From positions 1-39,478 of the IMG/VR virus record IMGVR_UViG_3300019764_000011: DNA of 39,478 nt. One strand, written 5' to 3'. Every line of letters starts with the position of its first letter. Position 1 is the first letter of the stretch. This document shows, piece by piece, positions 24,398 to 30,831 of this stretch. The position numbers and the translations under genes are program-made. This DNA is from a virus. The notes below the pieces were generated by a model. That model was not told the DNA's origin. It saw only the letters and a list, made by a program, of their open reading frames with translations, and searched no databases.

Positions 24398-25338
24398 CTA
24401 GCGTAGTATGGATTTCACCTTTGCGTTCGTTCTGGCACGCGCTTTTTCTATGTCTATGAACTCTGGAAAAGCGTCTTTTGAGAAGTTGGAGTTTCTGAAT
24501 TTATTAACGTAAGCATTGCTAATGTCGATCATCAGCTTGGCTTCAAACGGTTGTAAATCATAGCCGCTCATGTTGCTCCATGACTCAAGATCAGGCCATC
24601 CAATTGACTCTAAGCCGTTAGCGCCGACTCTACACATACCAACGTTGTAATTGATTAGCTCGAATAGATACAGATACTGACCGCCATCTGGCATATCTTC
24701 GCCATCAGCGCCTCGGCTCTGAGGCTTGTAATCAGGATGCGGTTTCTGCGGTTTAGGCTTGAATGAATCGTAGTAAGCGCGCTGCTTTGTATAAGTAATG
24801 AGTTTTTTGCGCTCGTCTTGATCTACAGCAAGTGAAGAGTAAAGCCGATCTACTCTCAGACCGGCTTCAACTATGTCTATTTTTTTTTATGTTTTGCAAC
24901 GATGTTTGAGCGGTCAAGTATAGCTTTGTTGACCTGAATAGGAATCCACTTGATCAGCTTAAGCATGCCAAGCGCGTTTTCTTTGGTTACATCTACCCAC
25001 TCGTCTGGTTTTTCAGGATCAACTCCAAGCAATTTACCGCCAGCGGTACAAGCCGCAATAGTCTCTAGCGTCATCTCTTCGTTAGACTCGAAGTTTGCTA
25101 GCATTTCCTCGACAGTAAGCTTGCCATCGCCCTTGTCTTGCTCTTTCGCTAGCTTAGTAAACAGCTCTCGTTTTTTGGCATTCTGATAGACTTCCGAATC
25201 CATGCCGTAGACCATAAAAAACATCTTCTCGCCGGTTTTTTTATCTTCTAGCTTCTCGCCAGTTTCTGGATGTTCAAGCACAACTTCAAAAGGCGTTTCG
25301 GCCAATTTTGTGTAATTTAACTCGAATAACGGTTGCAT
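24398..25338 (-). CDS. Tail assembly chaperone long form (G-T fusion by -1 frameshift)
   Basis: Predicted product of about 313 residues made when ribosomes slip back one base on the A9 run at 24880-24888. The first 153 codons are those of the short form; after the slip the frame reads IDIVEAGLRVDRL and continues without a stop to 24398, joining the region ending MPDGGQYLYLFELINYNV...AKVKSIL. The downstream frame opens only at a TAA directly before the A-run, so its upstream part is reachable only by frameshifting. Position just before the tape measure matches the gpG/gpGT chaperones of lambda-type phages, where the fusion helps polymerise tail tubes around the tape measure. Confidence 0.85.
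24844..24888 (-). promoter_or_regulatory. Programmed -1 frameshift site: A9 slippery run with downstream hairpin
   Basis: On the minus strand, CAT is followed by nine A residues and TAG. Fourteen nt after the run begins a 7-bp stem (GCCGGTC/GATCGGC with one G-U pair, 8-nt loop, 24844-24865). The run lets tRNA-Lys re-pair in the -1 frame, and the zero-frame stop follows at once. Confidence 0.8.
24877..25338 (-). CDS. Tail assembly chaperone, short form (gpG-like)
   Basis: 153 residues ending VAKHKKK at the A-run. Beta-rich N-terminus (FEVVLEHPETGEKLEDKKTGEKMFFMVYGMDS), acidic helical middle (KEQDKGDGKLTVEEMLANFESNEEMTLETIAAC) and a C-terminal helical part. Its role by analogy is to keep the tape measure soluble during tail assembly. 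A TGA-TACAAT promoter and a terminator separate it from the tail tube gene, so the chaperones can be expressed at a different level from the tube. Confidence 0.85.
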   Translation of the reverse strand: MQPLFELNYTKLAETPFEVVLEHPETGEKLEDKKTGEKMFFMVYGMDSEVYQNAKKRELFTKLAKEQDKGDGKLTVEEMLANFESNEEMTLETIAACTAGGKLLGVDPEKPDEWVDVTKENALGMLKLIKWIPIQVNKAILDRSNIVAKHKKK

Positions 25339-25365
25339 TTTCTATTCTCCTACAAATGAATCCGC

Positions 25366-25374
25366 ATTGTATCA
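25366..25374 (-). promoter_or_regulatory. Extended -10 promoter for the tail chaperone genes
   Basis: Minus-strand TGA-TACAAT, 28 nt before the chaperone ATG and immediately after the T-run of the tail-tube terminator. No -35 is recognisable. Confidence 0.5.
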
Positions 25375-25379
25375 CAAAC

Positions 25380-25403
25380 AAAAAAGCCCCACCGAAGTAG
25401 GGC
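25380..25403 (-). terminator. Intrinsic terminator after the tail tube gene
   Basis: Minus-strand 7-bp stem GCCCTAC/GTGGGGC (one G-T pair) capped by a TTCG tetraloop and followed by six T residues; a textbook intrinsic terminator 17 nt after the tail tube stop. Confidence 0.92.
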
Positions 25404-25420
25404 AAGGTGGTGCAGGAGAA

Positions 25421-25867
25421 TTAAGGAGCCGCTACTTCAATCCACTGTTCAGTGACTGCAATATTAGCATTAGCCAGCTTCAAATCTTCAGCTGTGTTTG
25501 TGTTTGTAGTGTATGAGTTCACTAGAGCTTGACTGTAGTTCGCAGTACCGTCCGGCTCAAGAACCTTAATAGAGTAAGGATTGTATGAGTCTTCTGCTGC
25601 ATTCATGATAACCTGACCCGCATCAGATGTTTCTCTTAACATCTGCATACTTAGGTCGCCAAAGTCGCGAGAAGATTTTCGCTTGATAATCTTGCCAGTC
25701 TCTAGCAATGTAGCAGTAGCGTTATTCCACGATCCGCCAATCTCGCCAATCTGGATGATTTGACCAACCTTCGTAAAAGTCAGCGCCTCGTAACCCGCTT
25801 GGTCTTCTGTAGCTGGAATCCCAGCCGAAATGTGGAACGTCGTTCCGAGTGAGCCTTCAACAGCCAT
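25421..25867 (-). CDS. Major tail (tube) protein
   Basis: 148 residues. The sequence VEGSLGTTFHISAGIPATED...FTKVGQIIQIGEIGGSWN...KRKSSRDFGDLSMQMLRETSDAGQ resembles phage tail tube proteins of the lambda gpV/TTP class: a beta-barrel with an immunoglobulin-free C-terminus here. It sits in the expected place between the neck genes and the tail chaperones. A dedicated promoter upstream and a strong terminator downstream fit a gene expressed in high amount. Confidence 0.85.
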   Translation of the reverse strand: MAVEGSLGTTFHISAGIPATEDQAGYEALTFTKVGQIIQIGEIGGSWNNATATLLETGKIIKRKSSRDFGDLSMQMLRETSDAGQVIMNAAEDSYNPYSIKVLEPDGTANYSQALVNSYTTNTNTAEDLKLANANIAVTEQWIEVAAP

Positions 25868-25901
25868 GATAACCTCTAAATTTACTATTAATAGTAGTTA
25901 C

Positions 25902-25910
25902 ATTATAACA
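25902..25910 (-). promoter_or_regulatory. Extended -10 promoter for the tail tube gene
   Basis: Minus-strand TGT-TATAAT, 35 nt before the tail tube ATG, in a 45-nt gap. Confidence 0.6.
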
Positions 25911-25912
25911 TA

Positions 25913-26380
25913 TCATTTGACGGGCTTTTGCTTAGACTTGATGTGACGTATCCATTTATCGGCTTTAGCTTGAAACTCGCTTACAGTGACGCCTACCATG
26001 CCGTACGGCGCTTGGATGCTGTAGCCGTCGCGGGTTGTCTTTGTTGTTGCGTATGGCCCAGTTCCCCACAATCCGTACTCTGCAACCACGGCGTAGGGCT
26101 TGTTGCTTACGTAGTAGAAAACATCGCCGTCATCCATAGATTTGATGACGTTAACCGCTTTAGCTACAGTAGCGCCGCCGCTTGTGTCTGTGTTCTCCAC
26201 ATCGCTAGTTGCAGGCGATCCGATGGTTGGTTGCCACGATCCGCGAAGGTCGCCTTCGTCTACCGGCGTGCGCTTAGTAGTCGTCTCTACCAAGTCGATA
26301 GACGTCAACTGCGCCATCTCTAGCAAGTCCATGCCTCTCAGTCGCGCTATCTCTGCTAACTGAGCGCTGACTTTTTTCAC
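25913..26380 (-). CDS. HK97 gp10-like neck/tail completion protein
   Basis: 155 residues. TKRTPVDEGDLRGSWQPT (about 35-52) and YVSNKPYAVVAEYGLW followed by APYGMVGVTVSEF are the signature of HK97-gp10-type tail completion proteins ('TP..TG.L..S....' then 'Y...VEfG'). It joins the neck to the tail tube. It overlaps the upstream gene by 4 nt and ends just before the tail tube promoter. Confidence 0.82.
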   Translation of the reverse strand: MKKVSAQLAEIARLRGMDLLEMAQLTSIDLVETTTKRTPVDEGDLRGSWQPTIGSPATSDVENTDTSGGATVAKAVNVIKSMDDGDVFYYVSNKPYAVVAEYGLWGTGPYATTKTTRDGYSIQAPYGMVGVTVSEFQAKADKWIRHIKSKQKPVK

Positions 26381-26781
26381 GCCACTGCCTCAAAAAACAC
26401 GCGAACAGCGCAGGTATTCCAAGCGCCTTGCTTGATGTTCGGCGACTTAGATATATTCAGGATTCGCAACCCGCCAGAGAGATACCGCTCTGCGGCAAAA
26501 TGCTGTTTTATCATGTCTGCCATCGCATTGATCGGGTAATTCCCTTGCCCATCTGGGTAGTTCAAAACGATGTTGTAATACCCGCCAACACGATCTGTCA
26601 ATCCATCAATAGTAAGCAACTCACCGTCGTTATTCAGCGTCGTAGGCGCAATGAAAGGCGTCCCGATAACGGGATTATACAACTCCTCATCAGGCGGATT
26701 AGCATAAGCAACATCAGGCAATCCAGACATCAGGCTGAGTCGATAGTCTAGCGCGCTCTCTAACTGTTGCAGTGATACCAT
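26377..26781 (-). CDS. Tail terminator-like protein (DUF4128/gpU-like)
   Basis: 134 residues: an N-terminal helix (LQQLESALDYRLSLM), a beta-rich centre, a helix (INAMADMIKQHFAAERYL) and final strands (GAWNTCAVRVFFEAVA). The arrangement fits tail terminator proteins that cap the tube and bind the neck, and the pattern recalls DUF4128. Gene order between the neck gene and tail completion gene supports this. Confidence 0.75.
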   Translation of the reverse strand: MVSLQQLESALDYRLSLMSGLPDVAYANPPDEELYNPVIGTPFIAPTTLNNDGELLTIDGLTDRVGGYYNIVLNYPDGQGNYPINAMADMIKQHFAAERYLSGGLRILNISKSPNIKQGAWNTCAVRVFFEAVA

Positions 26782-26782
26782 G

Positions 26783-27175
26783 TTACACCCTCAGCGCTAC
26801 TATATTAATGATCGTGCCGCCGTCGTTATCGTCAATTGGCGTTATGCCGTTGATGTAGTACGTAACACCTTCTGCACCAGTTACCTTATAGCCGACTTTT
26901 AACACCGCGCCTGACTCTGACTCGATATGTGCTAGCTTAACAGTCTGAATAGCTGCATCATCGCTAGTGAACCGTATGCCGAGCTTATCAATGCGGTTCT
27001 TTGTCGCTGCTGAGAATACGGCATAAGCGGTTTCTTCAACCTCCGTCCCAGTTGAATACTCACCTGTTACAGGATTGCGGACTGAACCGCTAGTGTGAGA
27101 CACGGTGACAAGCTGGCCGTATTTCTGTATCAGGTCTTTAGCAGTACCCTTTAGTCGTTGCTGTAGCGCTGGCAT
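26783..27175 (-). CDS. Head closure / head-tail connector protein
   Basis: 130 residues, with a basic N-terminus (LKGTAKDLIQKYGQLVTVSH) then a beta barrel (TGEYSTGTEVEETAYAVFSA..., SGAVLKVGYKVTG, VTYYINGITPID). The size and fold pattern match lambda FII/SPP1 gp16-type head-closure proteins. It is second in the neck operon, after the DnaT-like adaptor. Confidence 0.72.
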   Translation of the reverse strand: MPALQQRLKGTAKDLIQKYGQLVTVSHTSGSVRNPVTGEYSTGTEVEETAYAVFSAATKNRIDKLGIRFTSDDAAIQTVKLAHIESESGAVLKVGYKVTGAEGVTYYINGITPIDDNDGGTIINIVALRV

Positions 27176-27176
27176 C

Positions 27177-27710
27177 CTAACCTCTGCTCATGATCTGAAT
27201 AGATGAGCTAGTGCCGCCGGTTACGAACTGCGCCATGATTCGTGCCACTTCTTCGTGAATGACGGGGCGATACTCGGCTTGCTTCTGATCTGCCGGTGTT
27301 GCGTACTCAACTTCAACAGCGCCTTCTACCCTCTCGCGCTTAACTCCGGTGACGCTATCCGCTAGCTCTGCTTGGCGGTTAGTTTTGCTCAGATGATACG
27401 CTTGCAACGCCGTAGCTCTGGCTAGCTGAATAGGGAATATCGTGTAATCAGTGTTAACCAAACCGGTGCGCGGATCGGTTACACCTGTACGTGGATGGTA
27501 TAGCGCGTATGATGTGTCGTAGATCTTGCCGTGATAGTTCTCGCCGTATACGTCATCTAACAGCGCAGTGGATGCCTTTAGCGCAATGTCTTGATCGGCA
27601 ATGACGGTCGCATAGTCTTGCTTATACGGATCATTAGACCACACCTCTACAGCATAAGCATTGGAACAGTATGAATTAGCCGTAGGGCTTGGGATTGCGT
27701 CAACAGCCAT
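27177..27710 (-). CDS. Head-tail adaptor (phage 'DnaT-like ssDNA-binding protein' family)
   Basis: 177 residues. The N-terminus PSPTANSYCSNAYAVEVWSND, the helix ALKASTALLDDVYG...HGKIYD, the PIQLARATALQAYHL helix and the middle RERVEGAVEVEYATP follow the phage family usually named 'DnaT-like', which in phages is a head-tail adaptor. The name is misleading; I infer the adaptor role from position and helical makeup. It begins the neck operon, with its own TGT-TATACT promoter. Confidence 0.78.
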   Translation of the reverse strand: MAVDAIPSPTANSYCSNAYAVEVWSNDPYKQDYATVIADQDIALKASTALLDDVYGENYHGKIYDTSYALYHPRTGVTDPRTGLVNTDYTIFPIQLARATALQAYHLSKTNRQAELADSVTGVKRERVEGAVEVEYATPADQKQAEYRPVIHEEVARIMAQFVTGGTSSSIQIMSRG

Positions 27711-27900
27711 GAGTAATACCTGAAAAGTTTTAATATCGTTAGTATAACATATTGACAGCTAGGTTAAGTGTCGGTATAGTTGGATTGTTGATAACGATTG
27801 GCGCGATGTTTGACAACCGCTGCGTTATGCAGTTGATCGGTGCGTGTCCGACATAAGTGCGTTGTTGTATGGCGTATTGGTAACTTACTAAGGAATAACT
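27711..27900. other. Gap between divergent neck operon and small-gene island
   Basis: A TGT-TATACT leftward promoter is at 27741-27749. An inverted pair TGTCGG (27769-27774)/CCGACA (27848-27853) and a lone TTGACA (27810-27815) are present, but no convincing rightward -10 follows at the right distance. Otherwise I see nothing. Confidence 0.5.
27741..27749 (-). promoter_or_regulatory. Extended -10 promoter for the neck operon
   Basis: Minus-strand TGT-TATACT, 31 nt before the DnaT-like adaptor ATG. Confidence 0.55.
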
Positions 27901-28065
27901 ATGGGAAAGATAGGTGATTACGATAGGTGGTTTAAGCCTTGCGATCATTGTGGTCATGATAGCGGCAGGAAATCAGAAAAATGCGAGGCTAGATGCTGGA
28001 AGTGCGGAAGAAGAATAGAGCGCGACTACAGCAATAGAGCATTAAAGAAAAATAGAACAATATAA
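27901..28065 (+). CDS. Small zinc-ribbon protein
   Basis: 54 residues. Two Cys pairs (CDHCGHD at 14-20 and CEARCWKCG at 28-36) make a likely zinc site and the rest is basic (GRRIERDYSNRALKKNRTI). An AAGGAA ribosome site precedes the ATG. Its size and charge suggest nucleic-acid binding or host-factor inhibition. First gene of the island. Confidence 0.72.
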   Translation: MGKIGDYDRWFKPCDHCGHDSGRKSEKCEARCWKCGRRIERDYSNRALKKNRTI

Positions 28066-28128
28066 CATTTAAATTTGCGGTTCGGAGTCGCAAGAATACA
28101 ATCCAACAACATTTTTTTATATTTAGGA
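28066..28128 (+). promoter_or_regulatory. Leader element copy B: hairpin plus conserved ACAATCC box
   Basis: Plus-strand counterpart of the element at 13033-13097: AAATTTGCGG, hairpin TGCGG/TCGCA (G-U pair retained) with a 7-nt TTCGGAG loop (28076-28092), ACAATCCAACAACATTT, a TATATTT segment and AGGAG. The stem is preserved despite base changes, consistent with an RNA structure. A TTGCGG, 16 nt, TACAAT arrangement also allows a promoter reading. Confidence 0.65.
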
Positions 28129-28135
28129 GCTTACT

Positions 28136-28333
28136 ATGAAAGACAGAGAAGGAAATGAACTAAAAGCTGGTGATAGATTTATTTACCAAATTGGCGAAGA
28201 ACATGAATGCACAGGAGAGATATTTGACTGTGGTGGCGTGGATGTGATTAAGTGGGATAGTGATAATCAGATTATGTCTGTATCTGATTTTTACCATCCG
28301 CCGACTGATCAGAAGATTCTGCAAAAAATATAA
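28136..28333 (+). CDS. Small hypothetical protein behind leader copy B
   Basis: 65 residues. MKDREGNELKAGDRFIYQIG...GEIFDCGGVDVIKWDSDNQ has the pattern of a small SH3-like or KOW-like beta barrel ('D..G..l..GD.v'), common in phage early genes, with no assignable function. AGGAG lies 8 nt upstream of the ATG. It is not homologous to the gene behind leader copy A. Confidence 0.68.
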   Translation: MKDREGNELKAGDRFIYQIGEEHECTGEIFDCGGVDVIKWDSDNQIMSVSDFYHPPTDQKILQKI

Positions 28334-28390
28334 CCAAAAAACACGGCACACAATGCGCCAATGACTTGGCAAGACTAGGAGTAAAGAAAA

Positions 28391-28570
28391 ATGAAAGGCA
28401 TTAATGAATTTAACGCAGAGCAAATTAGATACTATGATACCCAGACAGAAACTATAGACGGATGGAAGCTGGCTAGGCCTATTGGTCGAGGCGGTTTGGT
28501 TCACCGGTTTAAAAAAGCATGGAAGGTTTTTACTGGGAATGCTGATGTGCTTGTATGGCATAAGCAATAG
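28391..28570 (+). CDS. Small hypothetical protein
   Basis: 59 residues, basic. DTQTETIDGWKLARPIGRGGLVHRFKKAWKVFTGNADVLVW reads as a small beta sheet; 'GNADVLVW' recalls small phage proteins that end in a 'GKADVL.W' strand. An AGGAG ribosome site is 11 nt upstream, next to a GCCAA/TTGGC hairpin at 28359-28372. Confidence 0.65.
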   Translation: MKGINEFNAEQIRYYDTQTETIDGWKLARPIGRGGLVHRFKKAWKVFTGNADVLVWHKQ

Positions 28571-28604
28571 TTACAAAAACCTATCAAAATACTAGGAGAA
28601 AAAA

Positions 28605-28799
28605 ATGGCTAAAGTAATGTTTTCAAATCAATACGGTCAAAATACAACCAAAGAGATGGAGCACATTCCGAGAATTGGAGATACTATACCGGTGTTTCAC
28701 GAACCTTACCCAAAAGTCAAAGCAGTAGTATGGTTTCCTGAAATGGTAATGCACGATTTCCGTGATATGGGCGTCGACGTTCTAGTCACTGTGGAGTAA
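28605..28799 (+). CDS. Small hypothetical protein
   Basis: 64 residues, beta-rich (AKVMFSNQYGQ..., TIPVFHEPYPKVKAVVWFPEM, VDVLVTVE). No family recognised. An AGGAG site precedes it; the next gene starts 4 nt after its stop. Confidence 0.65.
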   Translation: MAKVMFSNQYGQNTTKEMEHIPRIGDTIPVFHEPYPKVKAVVWFPEMVMHDFRDMGVDVLVTVE

Positions 28800-28803
28800 A
28801 CAA

Positions 28804-28986
28804 ATGACATACTACAAACTACTAAACAACATCAAGAAACACCTAAAGCACACGCCAACAGTCGGCGCGGCATTGTGCAGAACTACAGGAATTTCAGATC
28901 AAGAGCTATTAAAGCTTGACGGTAACGAGGCATGGGATGTATTTTTAGGTAAATACGTTAAACGAGACGGGAGTGTTAGGGTATGA
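28804..28986 (+). CDS. Small hypothetical protein
   Basis: 60 residues, helical and basic (YKLLNNIKKHLKHTPTVGAALCRTTGISDQELLKLDGNEAWDVFLGKYVK). The central 'VGAALCRTTGISDQELLKLDG' has helix-turn-helix-like spacing. Its stop overlaps the start of the paralogue gene (ATGA). Confidence 0.66.
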   Translation: MTYYKLLNNIKKHLKHTPTVGAALCRTTGISDQELLKLDGNEAWDVFLGKYVKRDGSVRV

Positions 28987-29342
28987 AAATCACAATCGGG
29001 CATCATGTTGAATTAAAAGGATTGACTGACGAGCAATATCATGCGTTTTGTCAAAAGGCTATTAAAGATGGGGCGAAACAAGGATATTATAATCCTAAAA
29101 ATTCAGTCCCAAATCACTGGAAGCATGTAGGCGTTGATGGATTTAATAAGATTGCTGTTTATGATCATTACTTTAAATTAAACTACCCACACATCTTGTT
29201 AACTATAGACCGGGCTCTAGTACAAAACGAAGTAATCGACGAGGTAAACGAGATGCGGGAGGTTAACAATAAGATAGAAAAGCTATTCAAGCGCAAAGCA
29301 GATCTAGAGAAAATCATCTGCGATGGGCTTGATATTAGTTGA
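28983..29342 (+). CDS. Early protein, paralogue of 14078-14575 N-terminal domain
   Basis: 119 residues. The first 80 residues match residues 1-78 of the early protein at 14078: GHHV, LT-x-E/D-x-Y-H-x-F-C-Q-K, a Gly/Tyr turn, W-x-H-x-x-x-V-G, then P-x-I/L-LLTI-x-x-AL. The C-terminus differs: a coiled-coil helix (DEVNEMREVNNKIEKLFKRKADLEKII) replaces the second domain. Function is unknown. ATGA coupling to the gene before it. Confidence 0.76.
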   Translation: MKITIGHHVELKGLTDEQYHAFCQKAIKDGAKQGYYNPKNSVPNHWKHVGVDGFNKIAVYDHYFKLNYPHILLTIDRALVQNEVIDEVNEMREVNNKIEKLFKRKADLEKIICDGLDIS

Positions 29343-29356
29343 TAGGCGGACTAATC

Positions 29357-29539
29357 ATGACCTCTGAAACATACTACGATCCTGAGTACGTCGAACGCCT
29401 TGAGAAATCAGCGGTAAAGTTGGCGTCAACCCTGCAACGCATGGCCGGTAGCCACTCAATCAGCGAAGATTTCCGAGAAGATTATAACGATTCGCTGGAT
29501 GAGTACTTTAGTATTCAGCGGGATTTTGACAACTCATAA
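29357..29539 (+). CDS. Small acidic hypothetical protein
   Basis: 60 residues from the ATG at 29357; a TTG at 29339 overlapping the upstream stop is possible. The protein is acidic and helical (YYDPEYVERLEKSAVKLASTLQRMAG...DYNDSLDEYFSIQRDFDNS). No family recognised. It ends the first plus-strand run of the island; two convergent minus-strand genes follow. Confidence 0.64.
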   Translation: MTSETYYDPEYVERLEKSAVKLASTLQRMAGSHSISEDFREDYNDSLDEYFSIQRDFDNS

Positions 29540-29549
29540 TGAATTTCAG

Positions 29550-29747
29550 CTAACTACCGCCGCCATGCATCCTTATATCAACCCGCCTACCATTAGCATA
29601 AAACTTCATAGCCTTCTGCGAGTAGTGCCTGATCTTGACCGGATCAGGCCGCATCCCAGTTGCTTTTGCGAATAACACAACGCCGATAATATAAGGCTTC
29701 CACCACCATTTGAATTTGACGCTTAACTTCAGCTCTACATGCACCAT
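29550..29747 (-). CDS. Small basic protein with one membrane-like segment
   Basis: 65 residues: VELKLSVKFKWWWKPYIIGVVLFAKATG is an amphipathic-to-hydrophobic stretch (about 8-30), followed by a basic tail (RRVDIRMHGGGS). This pattern is common among small phage proteins that follow early regulators. Function not known. It starts one base after the stop of the next upstream gene. Confidence 0.65.
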   Translation of the reverse strand: MVHVELKLSVKFKWWWKPYIIGVVLFAKATGMRPDPVKIRHYSQKAMKFYANGRRVDIRMHGGGS

Positions 29748-29748
29748 A

Positions 29749-29931
29749 TCAATGTACCGTGTGATGTTCTAAAAACGGCATGTCTATAGAATATCCCATA
29801 TCCTCTGCTAACATACGAGCAGTTTCCAGTGCAGTATTGTAACAAACAAGCATTTCCTCTGGCGACAAATGCAGCGACGCAATCTCGCTATACGCCTCTT
29901 CTGACTCTTCGTGATCAATAAGTATTGACAT
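29749..29931 (-). CDS. Small acidic hypothetical protein
   Basis: 60 residues, highly acidic and helical (DHEESEEAYSEIASLHLSPEEMLVCYNTALETARMLAEDMG). GGAG lies 8 nt before the ATG and there is a TGC-TAATAT extended -10 upstream. With the preceding entry it forms a two-gene leftward unit inside the plus-strand island. Confidence 0.65.
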   Translation of the reverse strand: MSILIDHEESEEAYSEIASLHLSPEEMLVCYNTALETARMLAEDMGYSIDMPFLEHHTVH

Positions 29932-29960
29932 TGATTTATACTCCGTGTATCGTTAGGGGT

Positions 29961-29969
29961 ATATTAGCA
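29961..29969 (-). promoter_or_regulatory. Extended -10 promoter for the two small leftward genes
   Basis: Minus-strand TGC-TAATAT, 30 nt before the ATG at 29931, in the divergent gap with the next plus-strand gene. Confidence 0.45.
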
Positions 29970-29986
29970 CAGAATGAGGAACCACA

Positions 29987-30175
29987 ATGACCAACTCGAC
30001 ACTACTGCACGCATTGATAGCGGCAGGACTAACTTTATCAGGCACAAGCAACATACCAAAGGCCAAGCTTTATCATAAGCCAGAGCAGACCGAATCAGAT
30101 AAAGCTATGGCATTGGAAAAAGCAGAAGCTAAACGAAAAATGAAGCGCGAGAAGGCGCGGAGGGGAAAGGTATGA
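29987..30175 (+). CDS. Small basic hypothetical protein
   Basis: 62 residues. A short hydrophobic N-terminus (LLHALIAAGLTLSGTS) is followed by a strongly basic helical tail (KAEAKRKMKREKARRGKV). GAGGAA is the ribosome site. It may associate with a membrane or RNA. Coupled to the next gene by ATGA. Confidence 0.64.
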   Translation: MTNSTLLHALIAAGLTLSGTSNIPKAKLYHKPEQTESDKAMALEKAEAKRKMKREKARRGKV

Positions 30176-30498
30176 AATACACACTAGATCAATTACAAGC
30201 AATGAGTGATGATGATCTATCAAAAATAGTAACAGAATTGACAGCATTTCTTGATATTATAGATTGCGGTGAACTCGGCGAGTATGATGTTTATCAGTGG
30301 ATTGAAATGCACGGCATATCAATTGACATTAACAATAATTTAGATATGGTGCCGATTCTTGATGAATACAACATTGTATTATCAAAAGCAAGTAGTGATG
30401 ATTATTGGTGCGCATCCGCAACAAATACGCCTTTAGTTATCGACGAAAACCCGCTACGCGCTGCTGCTATTGTGTATGTATTGGTTAAGCAGGCATGA
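30172..30498 (+). CDS. Hypothetical acidic protein
   Basis: 108 residues, acidic, mixed helix and strand. 'NNPLRAAAIVYVLVK'-like ending (ENPLRAAAIVYVLVKQA) and SSDDYWCASATNTPL are typical of phage proteins of the 'phage ABA sandwich' type (C..A...PlRAaa.a.l), which fits the size as well. That family has no known function. It is chained by ATGA on both sides. Confidence 0.7.
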   Translation: MKYTLDQLQAMSDDDLSKIVTELTAFLDIIDCGELGEYDVYQWIEMHGISIDINNNLDMVPILDEYNIVLSKASSDDYWCASATNTPLVIDENPLRAAAIVYVLVKQA

Positions 30499-30692
30499 GT
30501 ATGCACCTAAACACAAACACACTTCCGCCCATATCAGACGTGTTCTGGCTTTGGATTAAGACAGATCAGGGCGAGTTGCGAAAGGTTAAGCGAACTAAGA
30601 TTATCGAGTCACGCGACCGATGGGAGTGGCCTTGCTTGACCATCGACGGAGAAGAAAAGGTATTCAACGTAACGGCTTGGGCGTATACTTAA
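30495..30692 (+). CDS. Small hypothetical protein
   Basis: 65 residues, Trp-rich beta protein (FWLWIKTDQGELRKVKRTKI, WEWPCLTIDGEEKVFNVTAWAYT). The pattern suggests a small beta barrel of DUF551-like type, but no family is claimed. It ends the island and overlaps the convergent DUF3761 gene by 29 nt. Confidence 0.65.
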   Translation: MSMHLNTNTLPPISDVFWLWIKTDQGELRKVKRTKIIESRDRWEWPCLTIDGEEKVFNVTAWAYT

Positions 30693-30831
30693 CTCCGCCG
30701 TGATGGCTACACGCACCCCTGCCGACGGATTGACTCAACGATCCGTCATTACACACTGCGCGAACAGTTGAATACTCAGCAATAACAGAACCAATCAACA
30801 AACCAAACGCTACAGCGATAAGCAGTTTCAT
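30664..30831 (-). CDS. Small secreted DUF3761-like protein
   Basis: 55 residues. An N-terminal signal-like segment (KLLIAVAFGLLIGSVIA) precedes VCNDGSLSQSVGRGACSHHGGV, the core pattern of DUF3761 ('C.DG..S.S.....G.CS.HGGV'). The mature part would be about 35 residues with two Cys that could form a disulphide in the periplasm. The start overlaps the stop of the coiled-coil membrane gene (TAATG). A GACGGAT/ATCCGTC hairpin (30724-30747) lies inside the frame. Possibly a host-envelope factor; function unknown. Confidence 0.72.
   Translation of the reverse strand: MKLLIAVAFGLLIGSVIAEYSTVRAVCNDGSLSQSVGRGACSHHGGVKYTPKPLR

Noticed and set aside
27739-27957. Open frame of 72 codons on the minus strand upstream of the neck operon
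   Set aside because: It overlaps the neck promoter and the first plus-strand island gene, and no ribosome site is visible.
28076-28110. tRNA T-arm-like segment (GGTTCGGAGTC) in leader copy B
   Set aside because: No acceptor, D or anticodon arms accompany it, and copy A has a different loop.
28160-28567. Long minus-strand frame (135 codons) across 28136-28570
   Set aside because: Antisense to two well-supported plus-strand genes with ribosome sites; its composition looks like a reverse reading.
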